From positions 3,410,001 through 3,474,000 of the forward strand of contig PYIU01000008.1 of NCBI GenBank assembly GCA_003415625.1: DNA of 64,000 nt, given 5' to 3'. How positions within the stretch are numbered: the first letter of the stretch is position 1; each line of letters opens with the position of its first letter. Below, in pieces: positions 49,580 to 62,055 of the stretch. A program made the translations under genes and the position numbers. Under the pieces are notes generated by a model. It was not told the DNA's origin. It saw nothing but the letters and a program-made list of their open reading frames with translations, and did no database searches. The DNA comes from Aquanectria penicillioides. Lineage: Eukaryota > Ascomycota > Sordariomycetes > Hypocreales > Nectriaceae.

Positions 49580-52500
49580 CGCGAAACGTGAGGCACGAAG
49601 CAGAGAAACTGGCTACCTGGATTGACTGCTTCGAGTTCCCTCTCCTTCGGGGACCTCGGTGTTTTAGTAGCAAACGCCGGAACACATCTTCATCTCTGGT
49701 GGGATAGTTTCCCAGCTGCTATGCAGGGTATTCCAGCTATGATGCACCTCTTGACCGAAGGCTCTTTTTGGCAACATCCAGGCACATGGGCATGGACAAG
49801 CCGCTCAATTATTGGTTGTTCGCATTCGTGATAGGATCGTCATCTACTGATCAGGTTAGGCATTGATCGTGTGATTATCGTGCTGCTTTAATCCGCACCC
49901 AGTCGCAGCGGACTGCCACTAAGCCCTTCACTAACTATTTTCTGGTTATAGGGGCTTGTCCACTGAAGCACAGGGGACAAGGCTTGAGCAGGAGTGGACT
50001 AAAGGCGGCGTGCCAATCTAAGGCTCGGCCTAGCAGGGGATGGGGCTGACTGCTACACTGTTCATCTTATTTCCAACAGGATTCCCGCCGCCACTTACGG
50101 CGTCGGTCTGTCGCACGTGCGAAGGAGTCCCCGGTACCACGAACAAGGTCGTCATTTGTGGCTTGATTCTTGCTTGAACCCATTGTCTTCATGGGACCTT
50201 TAACCAATGAATATTAACCAGTGGAGATCGATTTTGCCTGGTTCTCGCCGTGGTTCGCAGCTTCGGAACTCCACCATGGTCCCCGAGGTCCAGAGTTGGG
50301 ATTATCCCGCTTGTTCGAATTCTCATGGCTGATTATCAACACTGAGATTAAGGGTGAGGCTGTTGATTGCTAGCTTGATAAACATCTTACTTGGATCATT
50401 GAAATCAAAAGTAGCACTCTTCAGGTATTCGTTGGTGAGAAACATAACTGTGTGCATGGGTTATTCTCATTGGGTAGCCAATTCAACGGCGCAGGATGTG
50501 ACATGTTGGTAATTGATTGGACAAAGGTCCAAGTCTCGGTTGCAAGAAATACTAAATCTTACCCCATGTTTTAGCACCCATCTTTGTGCTTGGCGCCCGA
50601 TCTTGTTCTGCAGAGGTGGATTGATCCTGTTACCCACCGCGTGGGTTGCTCGTACGCCCGGTCACTCTGGATTACGAATCAAATTAAACTGGTGACAGGT
50701 TCAACTCACCTTCGACAAGGAGAGCAAACAAGCTTTGTTGAGCTCCTATCTTCCCACGCCGCTCTCTTGGCCATGCATATCGTGGCGTTGTTCGTTGAAG
50801 CTACCGCTGCTATCAGCCATGGCAAAGCAGACGCAACGCCATGCCCTTCAGCAGGTGCACAAAGCTGATATAATATCCAACTCAACCCCATGATGATCAG
50901 CCAGAAGTCGAGTAGTGCATCACATCATATGTTCTGCGACTAATCTAAATTGTTGAAGAGAGTGATTGGATCTAGCCAAGCATAATAATGTTCATTCCTT
51001 GGTAATATGGAGTGGTTCCGGGTGAAGAGAGATACCCGCATGCCATGAACCGGAAATGCGGATATTCTAGCCATTGTGTTACCTTTAAATTTCTATAAAG
51101 TCAGTCTTTACTAAAAAGACGATGACAAAGCTTGCCAGTTGGATGATAATGGCCTACACTCTCGATTCTATACATAAAAACAACATGGGATGCAAGAATA
51201 CTTACAACCACCTAATTTTACAACCTTTATTTTTTCTAAATGCAATCATTTCTCGCCCTATATCGCTCAACTTTTCACATAATGCGACTACTATTTCTTC
51301 AAAAACATAAACAACCTGGCTGCCTTCACTGCATTCCCATATTCGTCTCGCCGCAAGAACGGAATCCAGATCCAAACTAGTGTAGCGAGACACGCAACTG
51401 GAGACGGTGATTGCAATATGCAAGCGTGACTGGCTACCCGAATATTAGCCTGGAGGACATGGCCTAGGAAAATAGCGTTGATGAATTCCTCAAGGGAGGC
51501 AAAACCATACTTGACCAGAAGTATAACCCCAACCCCCCGAAACCAGTATCGTCAACATTGGATCCCTAATTCGTATCATCCACAGCAAACTGTCCAACGG
51601 CGACCAGTCAATCCAATTCAACAACGGTTCACTCAGAGCCCCTAGGGCACTATGAAGCTGCCTTTCTGTCTCAGAGAATTCCTTTCTCATTCATACCCGA
51701 AATCGAGTCATGGTCTTGGCCAGGGTTGCGTGAATGCGGCCATGTACATTCGCAGATCAAGGACTAGGTCAGCTGATCTGGCGCAAGGAAGCAATTGACG
51801 TCGCTCATAACTCTGTTATACGAACCAGATGAATTGTGCTTGGGATGTTTCTTGTATCCTCAAACGGCATAGCTTGTTTAAAAGTTAGCATAATATATCT
51901 AATACTATTTCTAGTGCTAATTGATATTGAGTGCACTGGCATGCCTCGGCAGATTATTATTATTATTATAGTTATATGATTTATTATTTTACTACACAAA
52001 TTACTGCTCCCTGATGTGATTTCGTGTTTTTTTTTTCGCCTCGTTCATTATATTTCTCACTACACTGGCGTTTTGTTGCATCATTTGCCAATATCTTTTA
52101 GCTGGGTATATCTATTCTCATTTTCATACCACAAATTAGCCATGCCTGAGAGTGACAATAGCCGTCAATTTATTCAAATCGCTTGTGTGAATTCTGGACG
52201 TTCGATGCCACGTGGAAAGGAGACATCCAGGATCTGTTCGCGGCCCGGTTCGCAAACGCTGACGCCATTAGCTCTTAGCCATCTATATGTCGCCTTGCCT
52301 AATTACTTTGCCTGTCATGATTGATTAGTTTGGCCTAAATCACTACTAGATATATGTTGGAAGATATGCCGCCACGAGAGACCAATCTACGATGTGCACC
52401 TTGAAACTAGCTCGTTGTGTTGCCTCGTCAGCCTGCTTTCAAAGAATCAGGCTACCTCATGCACCAGCCCTTTTCAAACTTGATCACACGCAAATCATCT

Positions 52501-52922
52501 GCTTCACCACCATCTGGATTCTCACTTCCTTGCTGGATTCTGAAACAAGATCAAGAACAATATGCCTTGGAGAGGCTCGTTGCTATTTTCAACAGTCGAT
52601 TTCCTAGGCAGATTCAATTCTCCAATTGACTCTGGTCCTAGAGCTTGGTGGATATACCCCGCAAATCCGTAGTTGGATTTAATGCTTGCACTGTAGCCGG
52701 CCAACACTAGCGAATAGGACACCCCAGCATGAATGATGTCAGGCCGTAGGCAGCAGTCAGCAAGGAGAGCGGTTTATGTGTCCATTCCTAATAAGAATGC
52801 CGAAAAGAGTAGCCGATTTACTTACCGCACTATAATCATCCAACCCAACAAGCTATTCACACCTACTACTAGTCGGGTCTATCAAACTAAAAAGAACAAC
52901 CACCACTGCATAATCCACCACC
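49580..52922. other. long A+T-rich gene-free stretch
   Basis: I see no supportable gene in these 3.3 kb. Open frames are short (60-102 codons), overlapping and without family signatures. A short TTA microsatellite lies near 51960. It may be a decayed repeat region, but no terminal repeats or transposase fragments were recognised. Confidence 0.45.
51953..51970 (+). repeat. short (TTA)n microsatellite
   Basis: About six ATT/TTA units in a row within a very A+T-rich segment. Confidence 0.7.
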
Positions 52923-53651
52923 ATGGCAGCAAACGCTTCCTCGTCCATCCCGCAGATTCACCTGCTATGCATGGAGGAACACTTTGGTGATGCATTCGAA
53001 GAAGCACGCCAGGCTCGGCGACTCCCCTCGTCGGTGCAGGTCCAGATTCACAACTATTCGCTCTCTGGGCTCCCTTCGTCTATCAAGTTTGACACCGTCG
53101 TCTCCCCTGCCAACTCCTATGCCCGGCTCGATGGCGCCTTTGACGACGCCATTTCCCGAGCTTTTAGTCCCACCGACGACTATCTCGCCCTCACTCGCTC
53201 CGCCCAAGCGCAAATCTACGACATATGGCGTGGCTATGCGCCTCCAGGCTCCTGCACGCTGGTAGATATTCCCGAAGAGTTCCACGCACAGTCCCGCAAC
53301 GTGTGGGGTGCCCGACGCATTGCCCTCTGCCCGACCATGCGTGTCCCCGCCGACGTCCGCTGGGACCGCGAGGTTATTTACAACTGCATCTGGAGCCTGC
53401 TGTGCGCTATTGACAACCACAACCGTGACGTGGCGAACGGAAAGCTGCAAGATGAGCCGATCCGCAATGTCCTGATGACACCACTGGCTACGGGAGTAGG
53501 TCGCGTGAGCGCTGAGAAATGGGCCTTGCAGGCAGTATTGGCCATGAAGCACTTTATCGAGGCCTCTGAGAATCCCGCAAAATGGAGTGCGCTGGACTGG
53601 GCGGATCTCGGCAGGCCAGCTAGTGAGGTAAAGCTCACCTGGAACAAATAA
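52923..53651 (+). CDS. macrodomain-like protein
   Basis: One exon, 242 aa, starting in a good context (CCACCATGG). The segment VVSPANSYARLDGAFDDAIS resembles the ADP-ribose-binding loop of macrodomains (NAAN..L..GGG...I), followed by YAPPGSCTLVD, and a second loop MTPLATGVGRVSAEKWALQ resembles the phosphate-binding turn. Fungal proteins of this size annotated as macro-domain-like or Poa1-type are the best match. Activity on ADP-ribose derivatives is an inference. It converges with the F-box gene. Confidence 0.72.
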   Translation: MAANASSSIPQIHLLCMEEHFGDAFEEARQARRLPSSVQVQIHNYSLSGLPSSIKFDTVVSPANSYARLDGAFDDAISRAFSPTDDYLALTRSAQAQIYDIWRGYAPPGSCTLVDIPEEFHAQSRNVWGARRIALCPTMRVPADVRWDREVIYNCIWSLLCAIDNHNRDVANGKLQDEPIRNVLMTPLATGVGRVSAEKWALQAVLAMKHFIEASENPAKWSALDWADLGRPASEVKLTWNK

Positions 53652-53983
53652 TCATGATGGCATCTTGTCAGCACTCAAGTTTGCGAAGGGACAGTGTTTT
53701 TGCAGTGCATAGCACACAACTTGGCCACCAGCTCATTATCAGTATATAATGCAAGAGTATAACCAACGGGACAAGCTAGTTCATGCAGTGCCCGGGGTTT
53801 TTACTAGGTCTACTTGAACCAATCTGGGAATCTACTTCTGCGTGTTGGAAAATCTAGGCTATCAAAACACTTATTCCATGATTCATATGATTCTCCACAT
53901 GCTCCTAATTAACACAGTGACGACCATTATAACGATGGGATATCCATATCCAGGAACCGTACCATAAGTAGGCATCCAACATT
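53652..53983. other. convergent 3' flanks
   Basis: Between the macrodomain-like and F-box genes; no gene seen. Confidence 0.5.
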
Positions 53984-55477
53984 CTATCGCCGCTCCCAAG
54001 TTGCTTTTTGCAGTGCTTCCAATGCAGTTTTATCCCCTTCTTCAGTCTCTTTGTGCCGATTTAATCCCCCCTTGGATCCATGAACTTTGGGTGGCTTCCC
54101 GTCTGGGAGTTGCCAGTTTCCATTCCCCTCCTCTTCCTTCTCCAGCTGAGCAGCATCAAAAAAGATTCCAAACCGTATCTTGCCACTATTTGGATCGGCC
54201 TCTATCCAAGGAGTCGGACATAGTCCATAATCAAACACAATGTAGCGCAGCGGTGAAAGAGCCGTACGCAGCGGGCTTGGGTCGTCAAATCCGACCGGGC
54301 CCTTGTAGTCGTGGAAGAATTGGAAGTCGACAAGTTGGGGAAGGCTGATTTTGATTTTGGCGAACATGGACTCCCAAGTGCCCGAGAAGTAATAGGTGAG
54401 ATCACTGTTGGAACTAAATCCAAATGGCTGGCTGGGTAGCTGCTCCCACTCGTAGGTTGGAACATTCCATGTGTCCATGTTTCTCCGGCTAAAATGTAAG
54501 TAGGAAGCAATAAAGCATCCATCCAGTCGTAGAGACTGCAAGGATTTCATCGCCAGTACCCAATCGAGATGATCGTGATGCGATATTACGAAGGAGCCCA
54601 ACTTGAGAGACTTGAGCTGCGGGAATGCCAGGCCTCTGCCAAAGAAGACGCCCGGTGCCGTTCCCCAACACTCGTGAAAATATATCGTCAGTGATGTAAG
54701 TTGGTTCCCTAAGGGGAAAAGCCAGTGGTGGTGCAAGAAGGGCTCAAACTGCACACGCTCGTCAAGAAAGAGGTCGCGATCCGGGGCACGTTCGTTATAT
54801 TCGTGCGCGACTTGGAGCCTCAGTTGAGTAATATCCTTGGTGACTGCTTGGAAAAGCTCCGAGGATGTGAATTCCGGCAGTGGGACATTTTGCAAGTCTT
54901 CGATAGTGAGACATCGAATCGGCTGCATGTTTGGTTTTTTCGATCGCTCCCGTATCGCTTTGAACACGGCCACCAGCGTATTCTCTCTTGTTGCGATTTC
55001 TTCCAGCTCTCCGAAACGGAATATTGGTTCTGGACGCTCTCCTCTGCAGCTTCGGGAGAAGCGTATGCATACCTCGTCAATCTGGGAAAGCTCCCCGATT
55101 CGACGCATGGCGTCGGTAAACTCAGGATAACTGCCCTTGCGCCACGTTTTCCAGACATCGTCATCCCTCCTCCAGAGGTCAGCCGGCGTGCTGCAAATGA
55201 CGACACGTCGCGCAACAGATTTGATCGTCTCATTCCCCAGCATGCCACTCCACGCCCTGAAGCCCGGCTCCGAGGGCACCAAATTGATAGCGCGGAAGAC
55301 GTGGTTTACCGCCAAGGTGTTCCATCTTCGGCACACCAGGCGTGCTGTAAAGATATCGTCTACGCCGAGTGATGGCCAGGGGTCAAAGAGGTCCAGAGGC
55401 CGATGGAGATGATGAGGTCGAGGGAGGAAGAACAGGACTTGGCTTAGGATCTCTGAAGGGAGATGGTTGAGCTCCAT
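53984..55477 (-). CDS. F-box protein
   Basis: One exon, 497 aa. The F-box lies at the N-terminus: LNHLPSEILSQVLFFL, then FTARLVCRRWNTLA. The rest is a long region with leucine-rich spacing (LTSLTIYFHECWG, LKSLKLGSF, LQSLRLDGCF), as in fungal F-box/LRR-like proteins. An acidic and Lys-rich tail follows. It should act as a substrate adaptor of an SCF ubiquitin ligase; the target is unknown. I chose the ATG immediately before the F-box; the frame is open for 34 more codons upstream. Confidence 0.85.
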   Translation of the reverse strand: MELNHLPSEILSQVLFFLPRPHHLHRPLDLFDPWPSLGVDDIFTARLVCRRWNTLAVNHVFRAINLVPSEPGFRAWSGMLGNETIKSVARRVVICSTPADLWRRDDDVWKTWRKGSYPEFTDAMRRIGELSQIDEVCIRFSRSCRGERPEPIFRFGELEEIATRENTLVAVFKAIRERSKKPNMQPIRCLTIEDLQNVPLPEFTSSELFQAVTKDITQLRLQVAHEYNERAPDRDLFLDERVQFEPFLHHHWLFPLGNQLTSLTIYFHECWGTAPGVFFGRGLAFPQLKSLKLGSFVISHHDHLDWVLAMKSLQSLRLDGCFIASYLHFSRRNMDTWNVPTYEWEQLPSQPFGFSSNSDLTYYFSGTWESMFAKIKISLPQLVDFQFFHDYKGPVGFDDPSPLRTALSPLRYIVFDYGLCPTPWIEADPNSGKIRFGIFFDAAQLEKEEEGNGNWQLPDGKPPKVHGSKGGLNRHKETEEGDKTALEALQKATWERR

Positions 55478-55985
55478 GGCCCGGACCAGCGGGCAATATC
55501 CCGGTGCGATTCGCGCGGCGGACAGACGAGCGAAGCGCTTGCTGCTTGTGTGAAGAAAACAAAGTGAAAGAAACTCCACGCAGCCAAGATGGCGATAAGA
55601 AATAGAATTCCGCTGACGATGCTCGATAGGTCCGAGACGGAGGCAGCGAGGGAGGCTCCGTCGGTGGCATCAGCGGAGCGGAAGCCTAGCCACCGCATTT
55701 CGAAACCAACCAATGATGGACGGCTGGCGTGAGTGGGACAAACCTTGTACACCGCCCCTACTACTACCAACCAAGCTTATGCGATGCGATGTGGTGATGG
55801 GTCGGAGGTCTTGGACTAAAATGGCGCGTGGGTCTCCAACCAAGAGTCTGCGCATGAACCAAGGTCGGCTATGGTGAAACAGCGAGGCAGCTCCAGGCGG
55901 CTGACGAGGCGTCCAAAAATTCCATTTGCGGACGTCCGCAAAGGGATACAACGACAAAGTCAATTTACGTCCTCGATCCTTTTTT
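55478..55985. other. intergenic stretch
   Basis: Promoter of the F-box gene and 3' flank of the regulator gene; overlapping minus frames here are extensions without family matches. Confidence 0.45.
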
Positions 55986-58246
55986 TTATTTATACTGTCC
56001 GTCCATTAAGAGTCCCGTCATGTCCCAGCTCAACAGGTTGAGGGAATTGCTGCCGTCTTCCAGGAAGATATCCGGCCCAACGCCGCTTATCATGCCCTCC
56101 CATGACACATCTATCGGCGACTGCGGCGAGAGACCTCTATCTGTAATTGTGTTTTGTGCAACAGCCAGGTCTAATCTGCTCTCTTCTTCGTCCATTGATG
56201 TCGCCGGCTGAGTCTGCGAGTTTGCATTGTTCGGCGTAACCAACTGTGACTGTCCAGAATATCGATCCATGTACGCCCGGGTCCGCTGCTCGCCGCCGAG
56301 GATAATGGAAATATCAGGCACGAGGCGCTGGGCATCTTCAGGCGAGGCCCCCTCCGTCCACCTCCTGTCGTATAAGGCAAGCATCTTCAACAGGACCTGT
56401 CGGCCGTGCGTGGCCATCGGAACTGGGCATCCTTGGTCCTCCAGTAGCTTCAGGTCCTCGGTCATGTCCTTGATCTGTTTGTGCGCATCAGGGATAGGCA
56501 GAGACCCCTCGACCAACAGAAGAGCTGCGACTGTAACTGAAACGGAAAAGATTTGGTATGCTTGGGCAAAGAATTTATGATGGGAAGTTGGTGCTTTCGC
56601 CGTCCGTAGCGTTCGGTAAACCACAAGGGAATCGTTCGCAGCCTTGACCACATTCTCCCAGGCATCATCGATGCGGTCCACGAGAAATGGACGGTACATT
56701 CGAATTCGTTGAGTGCTCACGCAGGTACGAAGAATATGATTCTGCCAAGTGACGATTTCTCCCAGTGGCTCGGGCAATTGTGGTGGTCTTCCATCCTCAC
56801 CCAGCTGGAGATACGGTGGCAAACTCGCCATGAGCCCGAGAAGTTCGGCGTCCAAGACATGAACTCCCTCCATTGACTGGAGACAGTCGCCGTTCGTGGC
56901 GCAAAAGTGGCGATTCAGTATGAGAAATGTCCGAGCCCGGAAGATATTCATGCTCACCGGCGTGGGCTCGTCAATCGGCCTCGGGTGGACGCTGGTGTCT
57001 GTCATGTCATGATCAAAGCAATTCAGTGGCAAAGGCACACCAGGATCCTTCAGACGAATTAGCGGCTCTCGGTCGAGGCAAATTGTTTGAAAGCTAACTC
57101 AAAATGTTAAAAAAAAAACTACCAAGACGCATTATTCTTACCACTCACGTATCAGCATCCACTAGATCCCACCAAAGACGATGTCGCATTTCGTCTTGAA
57201 GACAGGTGGACGGCGTTGTGTCCTTGTCGAGGTCAATGGCTTGGGCATTTCGAACAGCTTGTCCGAGATGACTGCTATGTGTTATTTTCTTATTTTCTCT
57301 TTGCAAACGCCTTGTTGCGAATTTCAACTTACGAGTTTAGTATCTCAATGTTGTTCGTGGCATACCAGTATAGTTGCGTGATGGAAAAGGTTTGAAGCTG
57401 CGTCAGGCACGGCCGGGATTCATAATCCCCTGCCCGGAGAGCATTTTGCGAAGCGAGGTGCCATACATGCGCGAGATGCCTAATTGAGTCTCTGGGACAG
57501 CCAAATAACTCCATCATCTCGAGCGGAACATACAGTGCACTGACAGAGATGACGGTGAAAAACAGCGAGAGCCAGATAAAGTTGGCCTGCTCAATCCCGG
57601 CGTCCCAAAACGAGGCATATTCGCGGCGAAAAGAGGGAACATGGATGGTCTGGAAAATCCAATTGACATGTTCGAAATAGTAGTTTATTAGAAGATCGCA
57701 TTGCGGTCGTGATGGAAACACTGCGGAGAGCTGGTGTCGCGAGACTCGCTTCCGATGATGGGTCTCAAGGAAGCTCCACCCACCAGGAGGGTGGTTTCCA
57801 GAGTTGGCCTCTGCCAACATCTGGACTAAAGAAGGAGCTTGCGGTGCATTAAAGTCAGCAGTGAGGCCAAGCAATCTTGCTAGAGAATCAAGCGCCTGCG
57901 ATTGACCGGGCTGAAGAGACGGCGGATCATCACCATGGGCCGTGTGTCCAGCATCAATGCCACGGGGCCTCGCCGGGTACGATTGGACGCCTTGGGGAGC
58001 CTCTAGATTAGAAGGGCCACGCTCTTCATTGACCTGCGGTGCCCTTGAGACAAACACTGGGCCTCTACGTCGACGAGGGGCGGGGTTTTCGCGACACTCC
58101 TCCTCTCGTCGATGGCGAATGCAAGTGCCGCAGGGCACGCGTCGATCGCATCGGAGCTTGTGCTGGCGACACGCCAGGCAGTTCAGCGGTGTTCTCTTGC
58201 CGCCGCCGCGCCTAGCAGGCTTGCTGGCCTCCTGTTGATCGGCCAT
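55986..58246 (-). CDS. Zn2Cys6 transcription factor with fungal-trans domain
   Basis: Exons 58246..57333, 57274..57149 and 57093..55986 give 715 aa. The zinc cluster (Cys23-Cys51) has spacing C-x2-C-x6-C-x5-C-x2-C-x8-C, with CLACRQHKLRCDRRVPC visible. The middle domain includes NYYFEHVNWIFQTIHVPSF, VWHLASQNALRAGDY and RHRLWWDLVDAD, the signature of the Fungal_trans domain, which is spread over all three exons. Two genes for an oxygenase and a reductase follow on the same strand just upstream, so it may control them. Confidence 0.9.
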
Positions 58247-58895
58247 CTGGTCCGGCTAAGGCCTTCTAGCCTGCGCTCTCGGACTTGAAGCTCTGTGGGG
58301 GACGCTGTGGGGTATATCGGAGAAGGCGCCTGTCGTCATTGGGGAGAATGAGTCTTACGCCGTCTCCGAGTGGAGAATGGCACGGAGATGAGCTCACTTC
58401 TCCGGTCGGATTTGGATATTGCAGCATCATTGGCCGCCTTGCCCCGTTGGAGGGAGAATCCACTACCCTATACGACAGTCTAGAAATGACGATTCATGAC
58501 GAGTCATGATGTGGAAGGTGCCAGCAACAGACACCATCACAATTGATAGTTGGAGTCTACAAGAAAGAAAGTAGGTAATTATTTTCTGTCGCCGTTATGT
58601 TATGGCACGTTACAAATAGAGACCTTGTCGTCTGATTGTAGATGTCGTTCGCAGCGTACAGTCATGTTCCGGCTCAGAAGACACATCATATGGCTCATAA
58701 ACAAGCCATCCTTCTTTTGCTAATGGTATTAGTAGAAACCCCAAGGAAACCACCTGATGGAATCATATGTTTGGAACCCTGATATGCCAATGAAAATTCA
58801 TGTTAATGAGATATCTATGATTTCTGGGTTGGAACAACCTGTAGATAGTCTATTGGCACTTTCTAAGCGACTTTTATCTAAACAAGACCTATAGC
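58247..58895. other. promoter of the regulator gene
   Basis: No gene is supported between the regulator start and the end of the monooxygenase gene. Confidence 0.45.
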
Positions 58896-60308
58896 CTATT
58901 GAAAGATTTGAAATGGTTCACGCAATAGGCCGTCAAACTTCGCGGCAATCCCCGATCCCTCTTTGTACGCCTCGGCAATCGCAGCATCGCGCATCTGGCA
59001 AGCGTCCACCCCAGATGCCACCCTTCTATCACCCTGTTCTCGAGCTCCCTTGACTAGGAGCGAAGTGCGGGGTTGGCGCTTCTCTGCAAAGGGACGGAAG
59101 ATGGTCTCAGCCAAATCTACCTTCAGAACCTCCAGGCTCTTCTCGTATTCAGCACTCTCCGGTGCTAGGTCCGGCAGTTTCTGACTGAGATGGAAGCAAT
59201 CCTCCCTACAAACCTGGTTAGAGGCTTCTTAAAATGCGGAATAGGCACTCACAATGCTTGGTTTGCTCCTTGGCCAAGATGAGGGCTTGTCGGATGCGCG
59301 GCGTCACCAATCAGAACACATCGCGTTGAGTACCATTGATCTGGCCTCAACTCCTTCCGATCAAACAATCCGAATTTGATTAGTCTCTCTGATGAGTTGA
59401 CCATTTGCAGAATGGAAGGATCCCAGTCGTGCAAGAGATCATTTAGCTTCTGCCGTTGCTCTGGGATCTCGTCAGGTTGGTAGGGGCGCCACGTTTCCTC
59501 CTTTTCCTTGGTCTCTCGCTGGGTAATTGCCCATGAGGTGTGAGTTGGGCCGATGGAATAGGAGATGACGTGTACTCCGTTTCCATACCAATTCCTCATG
59601 GCAGATGTGTTGCCAAGTGCCTCTGGAGTTTTCGAAATACCAGCAGTCTGGCCAATTTGTCAATCGGTGTAATCTTGGGCATTGAAAAACAACTTACTTG
59701 GGTGAGCCCGGTGTACACAGGTGGACCCTCGCACATTCCCTTGTTGCGAAGAAGAATGCTCCGCGACGCCGCTTTGATTCCATCGCATCCTACCAGGAAT
59801 GATCCTGTCACTGAGCGGTCTCCATCAAAAAGTGCCGTCACAGAGTCTTCACCCTCCTGAATGTCAATGAGCTTCCAGCCCTCTCTGACATCTATATCGA
59901 GATCCAAAAGCTGCTGTTTGAGCTTGAGATTGATGATAGTTCGTCGGACTCCGGTAGCTGGCTGGGAATATTTGGCTTCAAATGTGCGAGGCAGAGCAGA
60001 TTTTCCTAGTACGGTCCCATCCTTTGAAGCATCCCAGAATTCCTGCAGAGGCGTTGACTCTGCTTTGAGTGCGTCCGCAGCGCCAATCAACTCAAGAACC
60101 TTCAATCTATGCTTTGTGATTAGCTTATTTCATACACGAGTACAATTCGAACTTACCCATTGGACATGAGCATCAATGAAGCTCCGGCATCTCCAAGCTC
60201 AGGGACCTTGTCAAAGACAATTGGTCGGTATCCCTTGCGTTTGAGGAAGCAGCCCAAGACAGGACCAGCGATGCCACAACCGATGAGGAGCACAACAGGT
60301 GAAGACAT
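58896..60308 (-). CDS. FAD-dependent monooxygenase (PHBH / salicylate hydroxylase-like)
   Basis: Four exons, 60308..60157, 60106..59698, 59647..59253 and 59205..58896, give 421 aa. Introns are 47-50 nt. The N-terminal FAD motif is LIGCGIAGPVLG, the DG motif is FLVGCDGIKAASR, and the GD motif is CVLIGDAAHPTSPHLGQGA. Such class A flavoenzymes hydroxylate aromatic or polyketide substrates using NAD(P)H. The reductase gene lies 250 bp upstream on the same strand, and a regulator gene downstream, which suggests a shared pathway of unknown product. Confidence 0.9.
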
Positions 60309-60558
60309 GGTGTTGAGTGTGTTTTCGACTTTGGGGCGATGAGTATGTTTTGTTGGATGACAATGTCATTTCCTTGAGACAAGGAGTCTACATCCTTCTT
60401 TTAAGCTTGTCTGACATACATATCTGAAAGGCGTTCAATTGTGGCGTGTGGGTCTCAATTTGAACTCCGGTCGCATCTCCGAATGCCATTTCGTCACAAC
60501 CGGACCTTAGCATTGGCCTCCACCAACACGAAAATAATCCGATACAATGAAGATCCGG

Positions 60559-61749
60559 CTATGCGCTGTCCTCCGTGTTCATCCTGACACTCTGCTCCAA
60601 GGTTGTCCACCCGGTTTGTCCCATTTCCTTCAGCAGGGACTCAGCCCGGGGAGCCAACATGATCCGACTCGTGTCTGGCTCTGCCTCCGGTATGTCCGAA
60701 AAGAATGGCCTGTTCAGATACAACTTCTGGATGGTCAATTGGATACCTCTCCATGTGTATGGGGCTGCATAAGCAAATATTCTTTCATCTCGGACTTCCG
60801 GATGCAAGAGGGCAGCTAAATGCAACCGTGCATTATCCTGCACGTCGACGTAGAAGACTGCAACGCAATGTCAACATAGCTCTAATAACAGGGCAAGTTT
60901 GCCACGAACATTGATGAGAACCTTCTATGGCCGCATGATCACCCACAAGGATGGCGTGGACGAGGGCAGAAGTCGATGGATGTCCCTGGTTCTTCAAATC
61001 TAAAGTCTTTCCCATATTCATGCTAGGAAGCACTAGTATTGTCAGCTAATGCAACGAGCGTGACATGCTACTTGTCAACGAACCGGTGTTTAGAACGAAG
61101 TTGGGTTTATTGTCGTTGTAGAATTTCCACAACTCCCTCTCGCCCTCCGTTTTGCTCGCCGCGTACACAGCAAAGCCGCGGCCAGACTCATATGGCGGAG
61201 GAGCCCAGGCCTGCTCCACGGCCTCATCATTCCAGGTATCATGGGTGATGGTTGACGCACAGCCATTCTTGGGGCTTGTTGCTGCAGCGCAAGACGAAGT
61301 ATACACAAACCTAGAAATGGTGGGTTGCTTAGTAGCTGCTTTTAACAAACCAAGGCCGGCTGCGACAACTGGTGGAATGACTCGGTTTGGATCTGGGCCG
61401 AAGCTCATGTCGGAGGCGGTATGTACAATCCCAGAAACCCCTGTTGTTCATTAGAAACGGATCATCATCAAGTAGATAAAAATTATTAATACAGACCTTC
61501 CAATACCGAGGTAAATGCATCCTCGTGGTCCATCTTGGGCACAGCACAAAGCTTAAACCGGCCTGGTCCATATTTCGCTTCAAAGAGAGTATTCACCCAT
61601 GCATTCTTGGTAGCATCTCGAGTGATTCCTCTGACATGATAGCCATGACCAAGCAACTGGTCTGCAATGTGACTACCGATAAAACCACTAACACCCGTGA
61701 CAAGGATGACTGAGCTAGGATTTATGACGGGTGTATGGGAAGCAAACAT
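60559..61749 (-). CDS. NAD(P)-dependent reductase, extended SDR (GRE2-like)
   Basis: Four exons, 61749..61497, 61440..61084, 61032..60922 and 60857..60559, give 339 aa. The cofactor loop is VTGVSGFIGSHIADQL, and the catalytic pair is YAASK. IVHTASDMSF and YVDVQDNARLHLAALL are typical of fungal ketone/aldehyde reductases related to dihydroflavonol reductases. It should reduce a carbonyl group with NADPH. Its position directly upstream of the flavin monooxygenase on the same strand suggests joint control. Confidence 0.88.
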
Positions 61750-62055
61750 GGTGATGTTCCAGGTATCGAATTGAATTCCTGAAGTGTCTGATATCGAATG
61801 CTCCAGCTCATGGTCTGTCTACCCTTTATATCGAAGAAAGGTTGTTACGAATTGCCGGAAATGCCTTTTTCATTACTCTATAGTAACTCACTAATTCAAC
61901 CGTATGTGTGTTGGTTCGCGTCAATGGAGCTATTGCGCTGGAAGTGGCCAATAACAACCCCGGCGCACCTCCATTGAGACCACATCCAGAGCAACACCTA
62001 TTATGACCTTGGAAATTCTCTCTTGCCATTTCCAGCTGAGACATACTGGCTGCTC
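61750..62055. other. promoter of the reductase gene
   Basis: No gene is supported between the reductase start and the end of the ankyrin gene. Confidence 0.5.

Noticed and set aside
49580..52922. A possible transposon in the long gene-free stretch
   Set aside because: No transposase or reverse-transcriptase pieces, long terminal repeats or target duplications were seen.
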